Positions 1-6,850 of a stretch of 7,524 bases of DNA are shown one piece after another. The DNA comes from an uncultured Asticcacaulis sp. (GTDB lineage Bacteria > Pseudomonadota > Alphaproteobacteria > Caulobacterales > Caulobacteraceae): positions 1 to 7,524 of the forward strand of contig CAMLPZ010000208.1 of the NCBI GenBank assembly GCA_946482045.1. Direction: 5' to 3'. The notes beneath the pieces were generated by a model. The model was not told the origin of the DNA. It ran no database searches and saw only the letters and a list, made by a program, of their open reading frames with translations. The translations under genes and the position numbers were made by a program. Numbering within the stretch: position 1 is the first letter of the stretch; each line of letters begins with the position of its first letter.

Positions 1-680
1 GTAAATTCGGCCGCGCGGCCATCGGCCAGGAACCCGCGGCGCTCGATGAACAGGCCGGCGTCGCCGGACTTGATGCCCAGACGCTCGGCTTGCTCAGCAG
101 AGAAGTTGACGGCGCGCAGGCGCTGAAGCGCGCGGACCGGGCGGTGACCGGTCTTTTCCAGCGCCTCATAAAGCGAGGCGCCGACCATATCGAGCGAGGG
201 CAGGCAGTAGCCGGGAATGGTCGAATATTCGAGCGCCATGGTCTGGCCGTCCGCATAGCGCAGGCGGTGGAAGCGGTAGACGAGGGCTCCGGGCGACAGG
301 CCAAGCGACAGGGATTCTTCGGGTGTGACGGCGCCTGCCGACTTGGAGACCCATTCCGAGTGGGGCTTACGGCCGCGCGACAGCATGTCCTCGGAAAAGG
401 AGGACAGTTTCGAGAAGCTCTTTTCGACCCGGCTGGCGACGAAGGTGCCGGCGCCGCGACGGCGCGTCAGCAGGCCTTCGGTGACCAGGCCATCGATGGC
501 CTTGCGCACGGTGATGCGCGACACGTCGAAGTCCTCGGCCAGGTCGCGTTCCGGCGGAATGGCGTCGTCCTGATGCAACTGGCGGCTCTGTATGGCCTCA
601 CGCAGGACGCGCTGCAATTGCAGGTACAGGGGCGAAGGGTCGTCCTTGGCCAGACGGCCGACGGATTCAGCAAAGGACAT
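1..680 (-). CDS. GntR/HutC-family transcriptional regulator with UTRA domain (partial, 3' end cut by window edge)
   Basis: The minus strand is open from the ATG at 680 to the window edge (226 full codons). Residues about 16-83 form a GntR winged helix: the start PLYLQLQ, then IPPERDLAEDFDVSRITVRKA (recognition helix around VSRITVRKAI, 53-62) and the wing RRRGAGTFVA (73-82). Residues from about 90 on match a UTRA ligand-binding domain, with the typical SEDMLSRGR entry, PGALVYRFHRLRYADG, and an ending ERRGFLADGRAAEF that normally lies 15-20 residues before the C-terminus, so little is missing. HutC-type members (NagR/YvoA, DasR, NagQ) respond to amino-sugar phosphates, which fits the neighbours. 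The start has a weak GGGAA site 6 bases upstream; an in-frame TGA lies 14 codons upstream. It follows cutC by 48 bases and is probably the fourth gene of the same transcript, implying autoregulation. The family is clear; the effector is inferred from context. Confidence 0.93.
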   Translation of the reverse strand, partial: MSFAESVGRLAKDDPSPLYLQLQRVLREAIQSRQLHQDDAIPPERDLAEDFDVSRITVRKAIDGLVTEGLLTRRRGAGTFVASRVEKSFSKLSSFSEDMLSRGRKPHSEWVSKSAGAVTPEESLSLGLSPGALVYRFHRLRYADGQTMALEYSTIPGYCLPSLDMVGASLYEALEKTGHRPVRALQRLRAVNFSAEQAERLGIKSGDAGLFIERRGFLADGRAAEF

Positions 681-728
681 CAGGCGTTCCCATGTTTTCT
701 GGATTGGTGGTCTTCCCGGTCAGGCAGC

Positions 729-1517
729 TCATTGACGGCCACCTTGACGTAACGTCGTTTCTATAGATTCGAGCGCGGCGCGCATAGCCTTGATAAGGCT
801 TTCGTCGGTATCGCGCTGTCCAGAGCGCAACTGCTGGTCCAGCCAGTCGCGATCGTTCGCCGCCGTCGGGGACGCCAAGGCGGGCGCGGCGCAGGAGGCG
901 TGGACGCTGGAGACACCGCTCAAGGAAACGATGTCGGCGACATTGCCCGGCGTGACGCCGATGCCCGCCAGGATTTCGATCCGGCCTGCCGCCTGCGTTA
1001 CCAGCGCTTTTAGGCCTTCGACGCCATCGCGCGCCGTGCGTCCGCCACCGGCCGTCAAAATGGTCTTCATGCCCAGCCCAATAATGGTTTCGAGTGCCGC
1101 ATCCCGATCTGGGGCAAGGTCAAAGCTGCGGTGGATGGCGGTTTCAAGGTCGGAGGCATGGTCGCACAGCACGCGCAAAGTCGTTTCGTCGAGCGCTCCC
1201 GACGTGTGGTTGGCGCCGAAGACGACTCCGGCCAGTCCCAGTTCGCGCACCGTGTCGATATCGGTGCGCATGGCGTCGACGTCGTCGCTGTTGTAGGTGA
1301 AATCGCCACCGCGTGGCCGGATCATGACGCGTGTCGGCACGCCGCAGCCGGCCGCGACCTGCATCAGTCCGACGGAGGGCGTAACGCCGCCAATCGCCAG
1401 GGCGGAGCACAGTTCGATCCGGTCCACACCGCCCGATACGCCGGCACGTAGGCCGGCCGCCGTGTCGGCAACCAGTTCAAACAGAATGTGCGGCATTACG
1501 GGGTGGGCGGAATCCAC
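729..1517 (-). CDS. cutC: CutC-family TIM-barrel protein
   Basis: 262 residues, near the family's usual length of about 250. CutC hallmarks are seen in order: DRIELCSALAIGGVTPSVG (32-50, with the conserved Cys in ELC at 37), IRPRGGDF (66-73), HRSFD (129-133), ILTAGGG (153-159), ILAGIGV (182-188) and VHAS (205-208). No signal peptide, so cytoplasmic. The start is GTG at 1517, chosen because a GGAGGT site lies 7 bases upstream, inside the last codons of the kinase gene; the later ATG at 1496 has no such site. Only 3 bases separate it from the kinase stop, so translation is likely coupled. The name 'copper homeostasis' is weak: in E. coli the cutC copper phenotype has been traced largely to MicL, an sRNA made from the 3' part of cutC. 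Here the protein sits in an amino-sugar operon, which suggests a sugar-related reaction. The substrate is unknown. Confidence 0.92.
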   Translation of the reverse strand: MDSAHPVMPHILFELVADTAAGLRAGVSGGVDRIELCSALAIGGVTPSVGLMQVAAGCGVPTRVMIRPRGGDFTYNSDDVDAMRTDIDTVRELGLAGVVFGANHTSGALDETTLRVLCDHASDLETAIHRSFDLAPDRDAALETIIGLGMKTILTAGGGRTARDGVEGLKALVTQAAGRIEILAGIGVTPGNVADIVSLSGVSSVHASCAAPALASPTAANDRDWLDQQLRSGQRDTDESLIKAMRAALESIETTLRQGGRQ

Positions 1518-1520
1518 GGC

Positions 1521-2450
1521 CTAGACCTCCACCGGAAGGGCGGTCAGGCCGTTGCCGATGCCATTCTCGTGGCCGTGCGCCATCAGGATGGCGCCATCCA
1601 GCGCATCCAGTTCCGGTTCAGCCAGGATGGACGCGGTCCACGGCGCCAGCCATGGTGCCATTGGCTTGGCCATGCCGCCGACCAGGCAAACCTTGGCGCA
1701 GCCGAGCTCGTTGAGGCGGTGGATATAGCGGCCAAGGTCCTGCGACGACTGTTCGACCAGGGCGACGGCGACCGAATCGCCTTCATCGGCGTGCAGCATG
1801 GTCAGCGGCGCGAGCTGGCCGAAGTCACGCGGCTTGGCGGTCGTGACCCAATGGACGATGTCTGCCGGGTGTCCACCGAAATGGGCAATGACGGCGCGGG
1901 TGAAGTTGGTGGCAGGCGCCAGACCGTCCCAGCCGCGCAGCGCGGCGCGGATGGCTTCGCGTCCCAGTGATGCGGCCGAGCCGTCATCACAGACTTCAAA
2001 CCCCCAGCCACCGACCGGATGACCGCGTCCTCCGACCCAGGCGTAAGCAGCCGATCCCGTGCCGGCGATCAGAAGGCCGCCGTCGCGTCCCGAGAACGCC
2101 CCGAGGCATGCCGTGTGGGCATCGGTCGCGGCGTCGATGCGGGCGAAGCGCGGCCCCGCCTTGATGGTCTTTTCGACGTCGGACGCATCGGCGATCCCCG
2201 CAAGTCCCAGGCCGATGCTGATCCGGTCCCAGGACACCGACGGCTGGTCGGCCTGGGACAGGGCTTGGTCGAGCGCGGCCAGTATATTGGTCCACACCAG
2301 GTTCAGGCCTAGCCGGATATTGCCCGGTCCGCCTTCGGCCTGGCCCAGCAGGCGTCCGCCGGCGTCACGCAGGCGGACGCGGCAATGGGTGCCGCCGCCG
2401 TCAACGCCGGCAAAGAGCAAGGGCTTGGGGGTATTTGAAACGACAGACAT
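1521..2450 (-). CDS. nagK: BadF/BadG/BcrA-type sugar kinase, probable N-acetylglucosamine kinase
   Basis: 309 residues of the ASKHA fold, most like bacterial GspK and human NAGK amino-sugar kinases. It would use ATP to make GlcNAc-6-phosphate (or glucosamine-6-phosphate) in the cytoplasm. Visible motifs: phosphate-1 loop DGGGTHCR (17-24), GGPGN (40-44), GLGLAG (80-85), the connect/catalytic segment TDAHTACLGA (109-118, Asp110 the likely base), phosphate-2 loop IAGTGSAAYA (128-137), the sugar-site GGWGF (147-151) with DDGSAASLG after it, and the adenosine loop LVGGMAKP near the C-terminus. The ATG at 2450 has an AAGG site that overlaps the stop codon of the transporter gene; the gap between the two genes is 9 bases, so they are coupled. 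The sugar specificity between GlcNAc and glucosamine cannot be settled from sequence; the GH20 gene nearby favours GlcNAc. Confidence 0.88.
   Translation of the reverse strand: MSVVSNTPKPLLFAGVDGGGTHCRVRLRDAGGRLLGQAEGGPGNIRLGLNLVWTNILAALDQALSQADQPSVSWDRISIGLGLAGIADASDVEKTIKAGPRFARIDAATDAHTACLGAFSGRDGGLLIAGTGSAAYAWVGGRGHPVGGWGFEVCDDGSAASLGREAIRAALRGWDGLAPATNFTRAVIAHFGGHPADIVHWVTTAKPRDFGQLAPLTMLHADEGDSVAVALVEQSSQDLGRYIHRLNELGCAKVCLVGGMAKPMAPWLAPWTASILAEPELDALDGAILMAHGHENGIGNGLTALPVEV
1525..1530 (-). promoter_or_regulatory. Ribosome binding site for cutC inside the kinase 3' end
   Basis: On the minus strand GGAGGT lies 7 bases before the GTG at 1517 and encodes part of the last residues of the kinase. 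It supports the GTG start and points to translational coupling of kinase and CutC. Confidence 0.75.
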
Positions 2451-2459
2451 GAACGAACC

Positions 2460-3740
2460 TTAGGCTTTCTTGCCCTGCGAACCGGCGAACAGGCCGAAGA
2501 ACAGGATATAGGCATAGCAGGGCACCATCAGCGCCATGAAGACGAGCTGGAAGTCATAGTGCTGCTTCAGGAAGCCGTAGAGCGCCGTGATGACGCCGCC
2601 GCCGGCGATACCCATGACCAGGAAGGCCGAGCCCAGTTCGGTCAGCTTGCCCAGGCCCTTGATGCCCAGCGGGAAGATGGCCGGCCACATCATGGCGTTG
2701 GCGAAGCCGAGCGCGGCGACGAAGCCGACGCTGACATAGCCCTTGGTCAGAAAGGCGCCGATGGTGAGTACGATGCCGAGGATGGCCGACCAGGTCAGGT
2801 ATTTTTCCTGGCTGATGAAGCGTGGAATGGTAATCAGGCCGACGATGTAGCCGATGATCATCGCCACCAGGGTCGCCGAGGTGAAGTATTTGGTGACGTC
2901 CAGCGGCAGGCCGAAGCTGTTGCCGTAGGTGGTGATGGCGTCGCCCGCCATGACTTCGGCGCCGACATAGCAGAAGATGGCCAGGAAGCCGAACAACATC
3001 TGAAGGTAGGCGAAGGTCGAGCCCTTGCCCGAATCGGGGTTGGCATCATCGCCCAGCGCCGGCAGGGGCGAGAACCACACAAAGACCGCGAGCGCCATCA
3101 GGAAGCCCGCGACGGCCAGGTAAGGCATATGGATGCGGGCAGCGAAGGCGTTGAGGATGGCGTCGCGCGCCGCCGGATCATTGGCCGCGGCTTCGACCTG
3201 GGCGGCCAGGTCGCCGATGCCGTGCAGAATCATCGTGCCGACAATAATCGGCGCCAGGAAGCCCGCGCCTTTGTTGAACAGCCCAAGCACGGCGATGCGC
3301 TGGGCGGCGCTGTCGATGGGGCCAAGGACCGAGATATAGGGATTGGATGCCGTCTGAAGGATCGAAAGGCCGCCACCGATGATGAACAGGCTGGTCAGGG
3401 TGCCGGCGAAATGCCGTCCCGCTGCGAACTGCGCGAAACAGGCGGCTCCCACGGCCATAACCACCAGGCCGGCCGCCATGCCGCGTTTCATGCCAATTTT
3501 CTTGAGCAGGATCGCCGCCGGGATCGAAAGAAAGAAATAGGACAGGTAGAAGACCGATGGGACCAGCAGCGCCACGCTGTCGCTAACATTGAAGGCGACT
3601 TGCGCGAAGGTAATCAGTGGGCCATTCAGCCATGTCACGAAGCCGAAGATAAAGAACAGCAGGCAAAACAGCAGCACGGCGCCCCAGGGCGTCTTTTGCG
3701 GCGCTGCGCCGGATGCGGTTGTGGGCGGTGTCGCTGACAT
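2460..3740 (-). CDS. nagP: FHS-family sugar:H+ symporter, NagP/GluP-like
   Basis: Major facilitator protein with about 12 hydrophobic segments, in the inner membrane, first gene of the minus-strand operon. The start is taken as ATG 3740 (426 residues), not the in-frame ATG at 3776, because a strong GGGGGAGGA site (3750-3758) lies just before 3740. FHS signatures: FFIFGFVTWLNGPLI (29-43, TM1), LKKIGMKRG (79-87, the MFS loop 2-3 motif), GGGLSILQTASNPYISVLG (122-140, TM4), FCYVGAEVMAGD (256-267, TM7) and FPLGIKGLG near TM10. Against E. coli FucP, as remembered, the coupling residues Asp46 and Glu135 correspond here to Gly40 and Gln129, while Glu262 and Asp267 are acidic; this pattern is that of the GluP/NagP branch, not of fucose carriers. 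With a GlcNAc kinase next to it, unphosphorylated GlcNAc is the most likely substrate; glucose or another hexose remains possible. Confidence 0.88.
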   Translation of the reverse strand: MSATPPTTASGAAPQKTPWGAVLLFCLLFFIFGFVTWLNGPLITFAQVAFNVSDSVALLVPSVFYLSYFFLSIPAAILLKKIGMKRGMAAGLVVMAVGAACFAQFAAGRHFAGTLTSLFIIGGGLSILQTASNPYISVLGPIDSAAQRIAVLGLFNKGAGFLAPIIVGTMILHGIGDLAAQVEAAANDPAARDAILNAFAARIHMPYLAVAGFLMALAVFVWFSPLPALGDDANPDSGKGSTFAYLQMLFGFLAIFCYVGAEVMAGDAITTYGNSFGLPLDVTKYFTSATLVAMIIGYIVGLITIPRFISQEKYLTWSAILGIVLTIGAFLTKGYVSVGFVAALGFANAMMWPAIFPLGIKGLGKLTELGSAFLVMGIAGGGVITALYGFLKQHYDFQLVFMALMVPCYAYILFFGLFAGSQGKKA

Positions 3741-3749
3741 GAGTGTGGG

Positions 3750-3758
3750 TCCTCCCCC
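3750..3758 (-). promoter_or_regulatory. Ribosome binding site that fixes the transporter start
   Basis: On the minus strand the sequence reads GGGGGAGGA, 9 bases before the ATG at 3740. It matches the anti-Shine-Dalgarno well and rules out the upstream in-frame ATG at 3776, whose use would put this site inside the coding region. Confidence 0.8.
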
Positions 3759-3779
3759 GTTATAGTACCAATTCACATA

Positions 3780-3836
3780 AGTGGTATGGCTTATTTAAAT
3801 CCAAATTGCAATCGACGGAATGCAAAATCTACCACT
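3780..3836. repeat. Split inverted repeat AGTGGTA ... TACCACT
   Basis: AGTGGTA at 3780-3786 is repeated exactly inverted as TACCACT at 3830-3836, 43 bases apart, flanking the palindrome at 3806-3825. AGTGGT is also the half-site of the DasR/NagR (HutC-type) operator consensus, but neither copy has a good adjacent second half, so these may be single half-sites or chance. Confidence 0.3.
3806..3825. promoter_or_regulatory. Imperfect 20-bp palindrome, candidate operator
   Basis: TTGCAATCGACGGAATGCAA has perfect 5-base outer arms (TTGCA/TGCAA) and pairs at 7 of 10 positions overall. It lies 66-85 bases upstream of the transporter start, where an operator for the minus-strand operon would be expected. 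The cognate regulator is unknown. Confidence 0.3.
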
Positions 3837-3937
3837 AGCCGTTCTGATCCGCCAAATTAATGTTGTTTCCTTAAGTTAATGGGCGCTTAAAGCCATTTTC
3901 GCGACATTATTATCACAAGGCTTTTGGGATTTGGAAC

Positions 3938-3955
3938 TTTTGCGCCGCCGCAAAA
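3938..3955. promoter_or_regulatory. Perfect inverted repeat next to the receptor -35, candidate operator
   Basis: TTTTGCG and CGCAAAA form perfect 7-base arms around a 4-base centre (CCGC). The site ends 8 bases before the TTGACA at 3964, centred near -52 if the proposed start is right, a position usual for activators or upstream repressor contacts. It has no T-tract in the correct place on either strand to be a terminator. Confidence 0.4.
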
Positions 3956-3963
3956 AATTAAAG

Positions 3964-3992
3964 TTGACACTTTTTTAAAACCAAAGTTAGCG
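3964..3992 (+). promoter_or_regulatory. Candidate promoter of the TonB-dependent receptor
   Basis: A perfect -35 hexamer TTGACA (3964-3969) is followed at 17 bases by TTAGCG (3987-3992). The -10 is poor against TATAAT, but the overlapping GTTAGC resembles the GC-richer -10 of Caulobacter housekeeping promoters. A start near 3999 would give a leader of about 140 bases. Only the -35 is strong evidence. Confidence 0.4.
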
Positions 3993-4017
3993 TCAGGTCC
4001 CAAGATAGGTACGCTAA

Positions 4018-4054
4018 TGGTTCCATGTGGTACTGTTGTGGTTCTCTCTGGTGC
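4018..4054 (+). repeat. Four helically phased TGGTNC direct repeats
   Basis: TGGTTC (4018), TGGTAC (4028), TGGTTC (4039) and TGGTGC (4049) begin 10, 11 and 10 bases apart, that is once per helical turn on the same face of DNA. The first overlaps the small palindrome ATGGTTCCAT (4017-4026). They lie 84-120 bases before the receptor start codon. TGGT is the core of many HutC-type half-sites, so they may bind the GntR protein of this locus; this is inference. Confidence 0.4.
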
Positions 4055-4137
4055 CTGTCGATCAGAGTAAGTTGCGGCAAACAAAATCGGGTTTGGGCTG
4101 GCCTGCCGCAGGCGAGCACAATTAGGGAAAGCATCAC

Positions 4138-6780
4138 ATGAAGTTTAAGCGTCATATCCTTATGACAAGCGCCGTGGCATCGCTCGCGCTGGGGCTGTCA
4201 ATGGGCGCCGGCGTGTCCGTGGCCCAGGCTCAGGACGCCGCGGCCTCCGACGCCGACACCGTCGTCGTCACCGGCATCCGCAAGTCGCTGCAAAGCGCGT
4301 TGAAGCAGAAGCGCGCCTCGGACCGTGTGTCTGAAATCATCACGGCCGAAGACATCGGCAAGTTCCCGGACAAGAACGTCGCCGACAGCCTCGCGCGCGC
4401 CACCGGCGTCAACGTCGTCACCGGTTCGGCCAATGCTGGCGGTTTCGGTGAAAACGAACGCATCTCGATCCGCGGCACCGATCCGACGCTGAACCTGACC
4501 CTGATGGACGGCCACAATGTCGCGACCGGCGACTGGTTCGTGCTGGATCAGACCAATGGCGGCCGTTCGTTCAACTACACCATGCTGCCGTCGGAAGTCG
4601 TGGGTACGGTGGAAGTCATCAAGGCGTCGTCTGCCGACCTGCCCGAAGGCGGTATCGGCGGCACCGTCGACGTCCACGTCCGCAAGCCGCTGGACCTGAA
4701 GGCCGGCCAGTTGAACTTCTCGGCTCAAGCGCTCTATGCGACACTTGCCGAAGAGTGGACGCCCAACGTATCGGGCATGTATTCGTGGAAGAACGACAAT
4801 AAGGACTTCGGCTTCCTGATCGGCGGCTATTATGAGAAGCGCCAGTTCCGCCGCGACGGCCAGGAAGTTCTGGGCTACGCTTCGGTTGCCAACTTTGCCG
4901 GCTCGGGCCAGACCCTGCTGGTGCCGTCGCTGATCGGCTCGGCCTACTTCACGCAGGAGCGCGTCCGCAAGGGCGCCAACTTCATGATGCAGTGGAAGTC
5001 GGACAAGCTCGACCTGGCCTTCTCGGGACTCTATACGCACCTCGAAGCCGACAACGAAAACCACAACTTCATGCTGTGGGGCTCCAGGCTGTCAGGCCAG
5101 ACGCCGAACAGCTACACCGTCAAGGACGGCTTCGTGACGTCGGCGACCTGGGATGCCGCCGATGCCGCTGCCGCCGGCGGTGCCATCGTCCAGGACGATA
5201 TCTTCCGCAAGGCGCACTCCAGCACCTATGTGATGAACCTCGACATCGGCTACGACTTCACCGACAGCTTCTCGATGGACGCGCAACTGGGCTTCACCTC
5301 GGGCGAAGGCGTCACCGACGACACCGCCGCGTGGGAAACCTACTGGGATAATGTCGGCGCCAGCTATACGCTCGGCAAGGTCACCAATGTGGCGTTTGCC
5401 GGCCTGCCGACCGATCCGACCTCCGCTGCCTACCTGAACAACAAGTTCAGCTGGTCATGGGGCGGCACCATCAAGTCGCCGGACAAGGAAGCCTATGCCA
5501 AGGTCGATTTCAAATATGACCTCAACAGCGGCATCTTCAAGTCGATTCAATTCGGTGCCCGCTACACCGACCACAGCCGTGTGCTCGACTACCTCGCCTA
5601 TGCCTGGGGCGGTAACGGCGCCAACAGCGGGGCTTCGGTCGCCGACCTCGGTTCGGTCTTCAAGGGTGGTATGACCCCGGACAACTATGCCGACGACATC
5701 GGCAGCATCCCCGGCTACTCCTACGCCGATGCCGACGCTGTCTATGACTATCTCGACAGCAACAATGGCGGCCGCACCTTTGCCTTCTATCCGCCGCTGA
5801 GCTTCAGCGTCGAAGAGAAGACGAGCGCCTACTATGCCATGACCAAGCTGGGCGGTGACAACTGGCGCGGTAATGTCGGCCTGCGCGCCGTCAAGACCGA
5901 AACCAGCTCGACCCAATGGTCGGCCAATGCGCCGGTCAAGTCGGTCACGAACGTCTTCGGGTCCTGGGGTTCGGAAACGACAGACAAGGAGTACTGGGAT
6001 TACCTGCCCAGCGCCAACTTCGTCTACAACGCTTCGGATACGCTGTTGATCCGCGCCGGCGCCGCCAAGGTCATGACGCGTCCGGGCTATGCCCAGCTGG
6101 CCGGTGCCTTCTCGCTGGTCGACTCGAACCTGACAGGCACGGCGGGCGGCAACCCGAATCTGGAACCTTACCGCGCATGGCAGACCAACCTGGGTGCGGA
6201 ATGGTACTATGCACCGGAATCGCTGGTGTCGTTCGGTGTCTTTAACCTGGATATCGACAACTACATCACGACCGAAACCTTCACGCAGTTCTTCACGACG
6301 CAACAGACGCCGCAAGGCGCCCTGTTCACCATGTCCGGCCCCGCCAACGGCGGCAAGGCGACGGCGAAGGGCTTCGAGTTCAGCGTGCAGCAGCCGCTGG
6401 CCTACGGCTTCGGCTTCATCTTCAACTACACCTATGTCGATGCCAAGTACGACAACGGCGATCCGCTGGATGGCAATTCGAAGAACACCTTCAACCTGAC
6501 GGGTTACTTCGAAAACGACCTGATCACGACCCGCCTGGCCTACAATTTCCGCTCCAAGTTCAACTCGGGCAAGGATCGCGGCACGGTCATGTGGCAGGAC
6601 GATTACGGCACTCTGGACGGCTCGTTCAGCTATAATCTGAACGAGAACGTCGCCCTGACGCTGGATGCCCAGAACCTGCTGGGTGAGAACCTCTACTACT
6701 TCGTCGGCACGCCGGACATTCCGCGGGCCATCTACGACAACGGGCAGTCCTTCTACCTCGGCGCCCGCTTCAAGTACTGA
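4138..6780 (+). CDS. TonB-dependent outer-membrane receptor, probably for GlcNAc or chitooligosaccharides
   Basis: 880 residues, an energised gated porin of the outer membrane. A signal peptide (basic MKFKRH, hydrophobic to about 28, cut after AQA at 31) is followed directly by the TonB box DTVVVTG (40-46). The plug then runs to about 185: SEIITAEDIGKFPDKNVADS (65-84), GVNVV, ISIRGTDP (109-116), LMDGHNVATGDWF (122-134), EVIKASSADLPEGGIGGTVD (159-178). The rest is a 22-strand-type barrel ending in FYLGARFKY with the terminal aromatic residue needed for assembly. The plug motifs are those of the Xanthomonas/Caulobacter receptor group (TIGR01782-like). No N-terminal signalling (STN) domain is present, so it is not a sigma/anti-sigma transducer; control is more likely by the local regulator. 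The ATG has an AGGG site 10 bases upstream. Substrate is inferred from the divergent transporter and kinase and the GH20 gene downstream; iron or another sugar cannot be excluded from sequence alone. Confidence 0.93.
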   Translation: MKFKRHILMTSAVASLALGLSMGAGVSVAQAQDAAASDADTVVVTGIRKSLQSALKQKRASDRVSEIITAEDIGKFPDKNVADSLARATGVNVVTGSANAGGFGENERISIRGTDPTLNLTLMDGHNVATGDWFVLDQTNGGRSFNYTMLPSEVVGTVEVIKASSADLPEGGIGGTVDVHVRKPLDLKAGQLNFSAQALYATLAEEWTPNVSGMYSWKNDNKDFGFLIGGYYEKRQFRRDGQEVLGYASVANFAGSGQTLLVPSLIGSAYFTQERVRKGANFMMQWKSDKLDLAFSGLYTHLEADNENHNFMLWGSRLSGQTPNSYTVKDGFVTSATWDAADAAAAGGAIVQDDIFRKAHSSTYVMNLDIGYDFTDSFSMDAQLGFTSGEGVTDDTAAWETYWDNVGASYTLGKVTNVAFAGLPTDPTSAAYLNNKFSWSWGGTIKSPDKEAYAKVDFKYDLNSGIFKSIQFGARYTDHSRVLDYLAYAWGGNGANSGASVADLGSVFKGGMTPDNYADDIGSIPGYSYADADAVYDYLDSNNGGRTFAFYPPLSFSVEEKTSAYYAMTKLGGDNWRGNVGLRAVKTETSSTQWSANAPVKSVTNVFGSWGSETTDKEYWDYLPSANFVYNASDTLLIRAGAAKVMTRPGYAQLAGAFSLVDSNLTGTAGGNPNLEPYRAWQTNLGAEWYYAPESLVSFGVFNLDIDNYITTETFTQFFTTQQTPQGALFTMSGPANGGKATAKGFEFSVQQPLAYGFGFIFNYTYVDAKYDNGDPLDGNSKNTFNLTGYFENDLITTRLAYNFRSKFNSGKDRGTVMWQDDYGTLDGSFSYNLNENVALTLDAQNLLGENLYYFVGTPDIPRAIYDNGQSFYLGARFKY

Positions 6781-6796
6781 GCTAAGTAATGCGTAC

Positions 6797-6826
6797 CCGG
6801 GCCGGAGCGTTGCACCTCCGGCCCGG
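6797..6826 (+). terminator. Strong GC hairpin just after the receptor gene, possible terminator
   Basis: CCGGGCCGGAG (6797-6807) and CTCCGGCCCGG (6816-6826) pair perfectly over 11 bases with an 8-base loop, 16 bases after the stop codon. The pyrimidine-rich stretch behind it only reaches a run of six T at 6846-6851, some 20 bases on, so it is not a classical intrinsic terminator; it may act as an RNA 3' end stabiliser or a weak terminator. Confidence 0.55.
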
Positions 6827-6850
6827 TCCCCTTGTCTTCTTCCCGTTTTT

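Larger units (their letters stand above)
3741..4137. promoter_or_regulatory. Divergent control region between the transporter operon and the receptor gene
   Basis: This 397-base stretch has no credible gene and is clearly more AT-rich than its flanks, especially from 3790 to 3990. It must hold promoters for both directions. It contains a perfect TTGACA, two inverted repeats (3806-3825 and 3938-3955), a split inverted repeat AGTGGTA/TACCACT, and four evenly spaced TGGTNC repeats (4018-4054), each listed separately. By eye the 4-mer TGGT (either strand) occurs 8 times between 3767 and 4052, against roughly 2 expected in random sequence. Near the receptor start, GCCTG-CCG-CAGGC (4101-4113) can form a short leader hairpin. 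No convincing minus-strand promoter was found; the AT-rich 3791-3800 block is a weak candidate -10. Confidence 0.75.

Noticed and set aside
90..752. A 220-codon open frame on the plus strand over the regulator gene
   Set aside because: The minus strand encodes an unmistakable GntR/UTRA protein over the same bases; the plus-strand frame has no family resemblance.
1494..1496. Internal ATG at 1496 as the start of CutC
   Set aside because: It would still give a full barrel, but no Shine-Dalgarno precedes it, whereas GGAGGT is well placed before the GTG at 1517.
2559..3737. A 392-codon open frame on the plus strand, antisense to the transporter gene
   Set aside because: It mirrors the transporter on the opposite strand, is full of charged low-complexity runs, resembles no protein family, and arises from GC-rich third positions.
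3759..3764. TATAAC on the minus strand as the -10 of the transporter operon
   Set aside because: RNA would then start within the ribosome binding site and no -35 is found at the right distance.
3741..3776. Longer N-terminus for the transporter starting at ATG 3776
   Set aside because: The added residues are not hydrophobic or conserved in type, and a strong ribosome site (3750-3758) directly serves the ATG at 3740.
3887..4155. Two overlapping 65-codon minus-strand frames in the divergent control region
   Set aside because: No ribosome site of note, no family resemblance, and they cross promoter-like AT-rich sequence; one runs over the receptor start.
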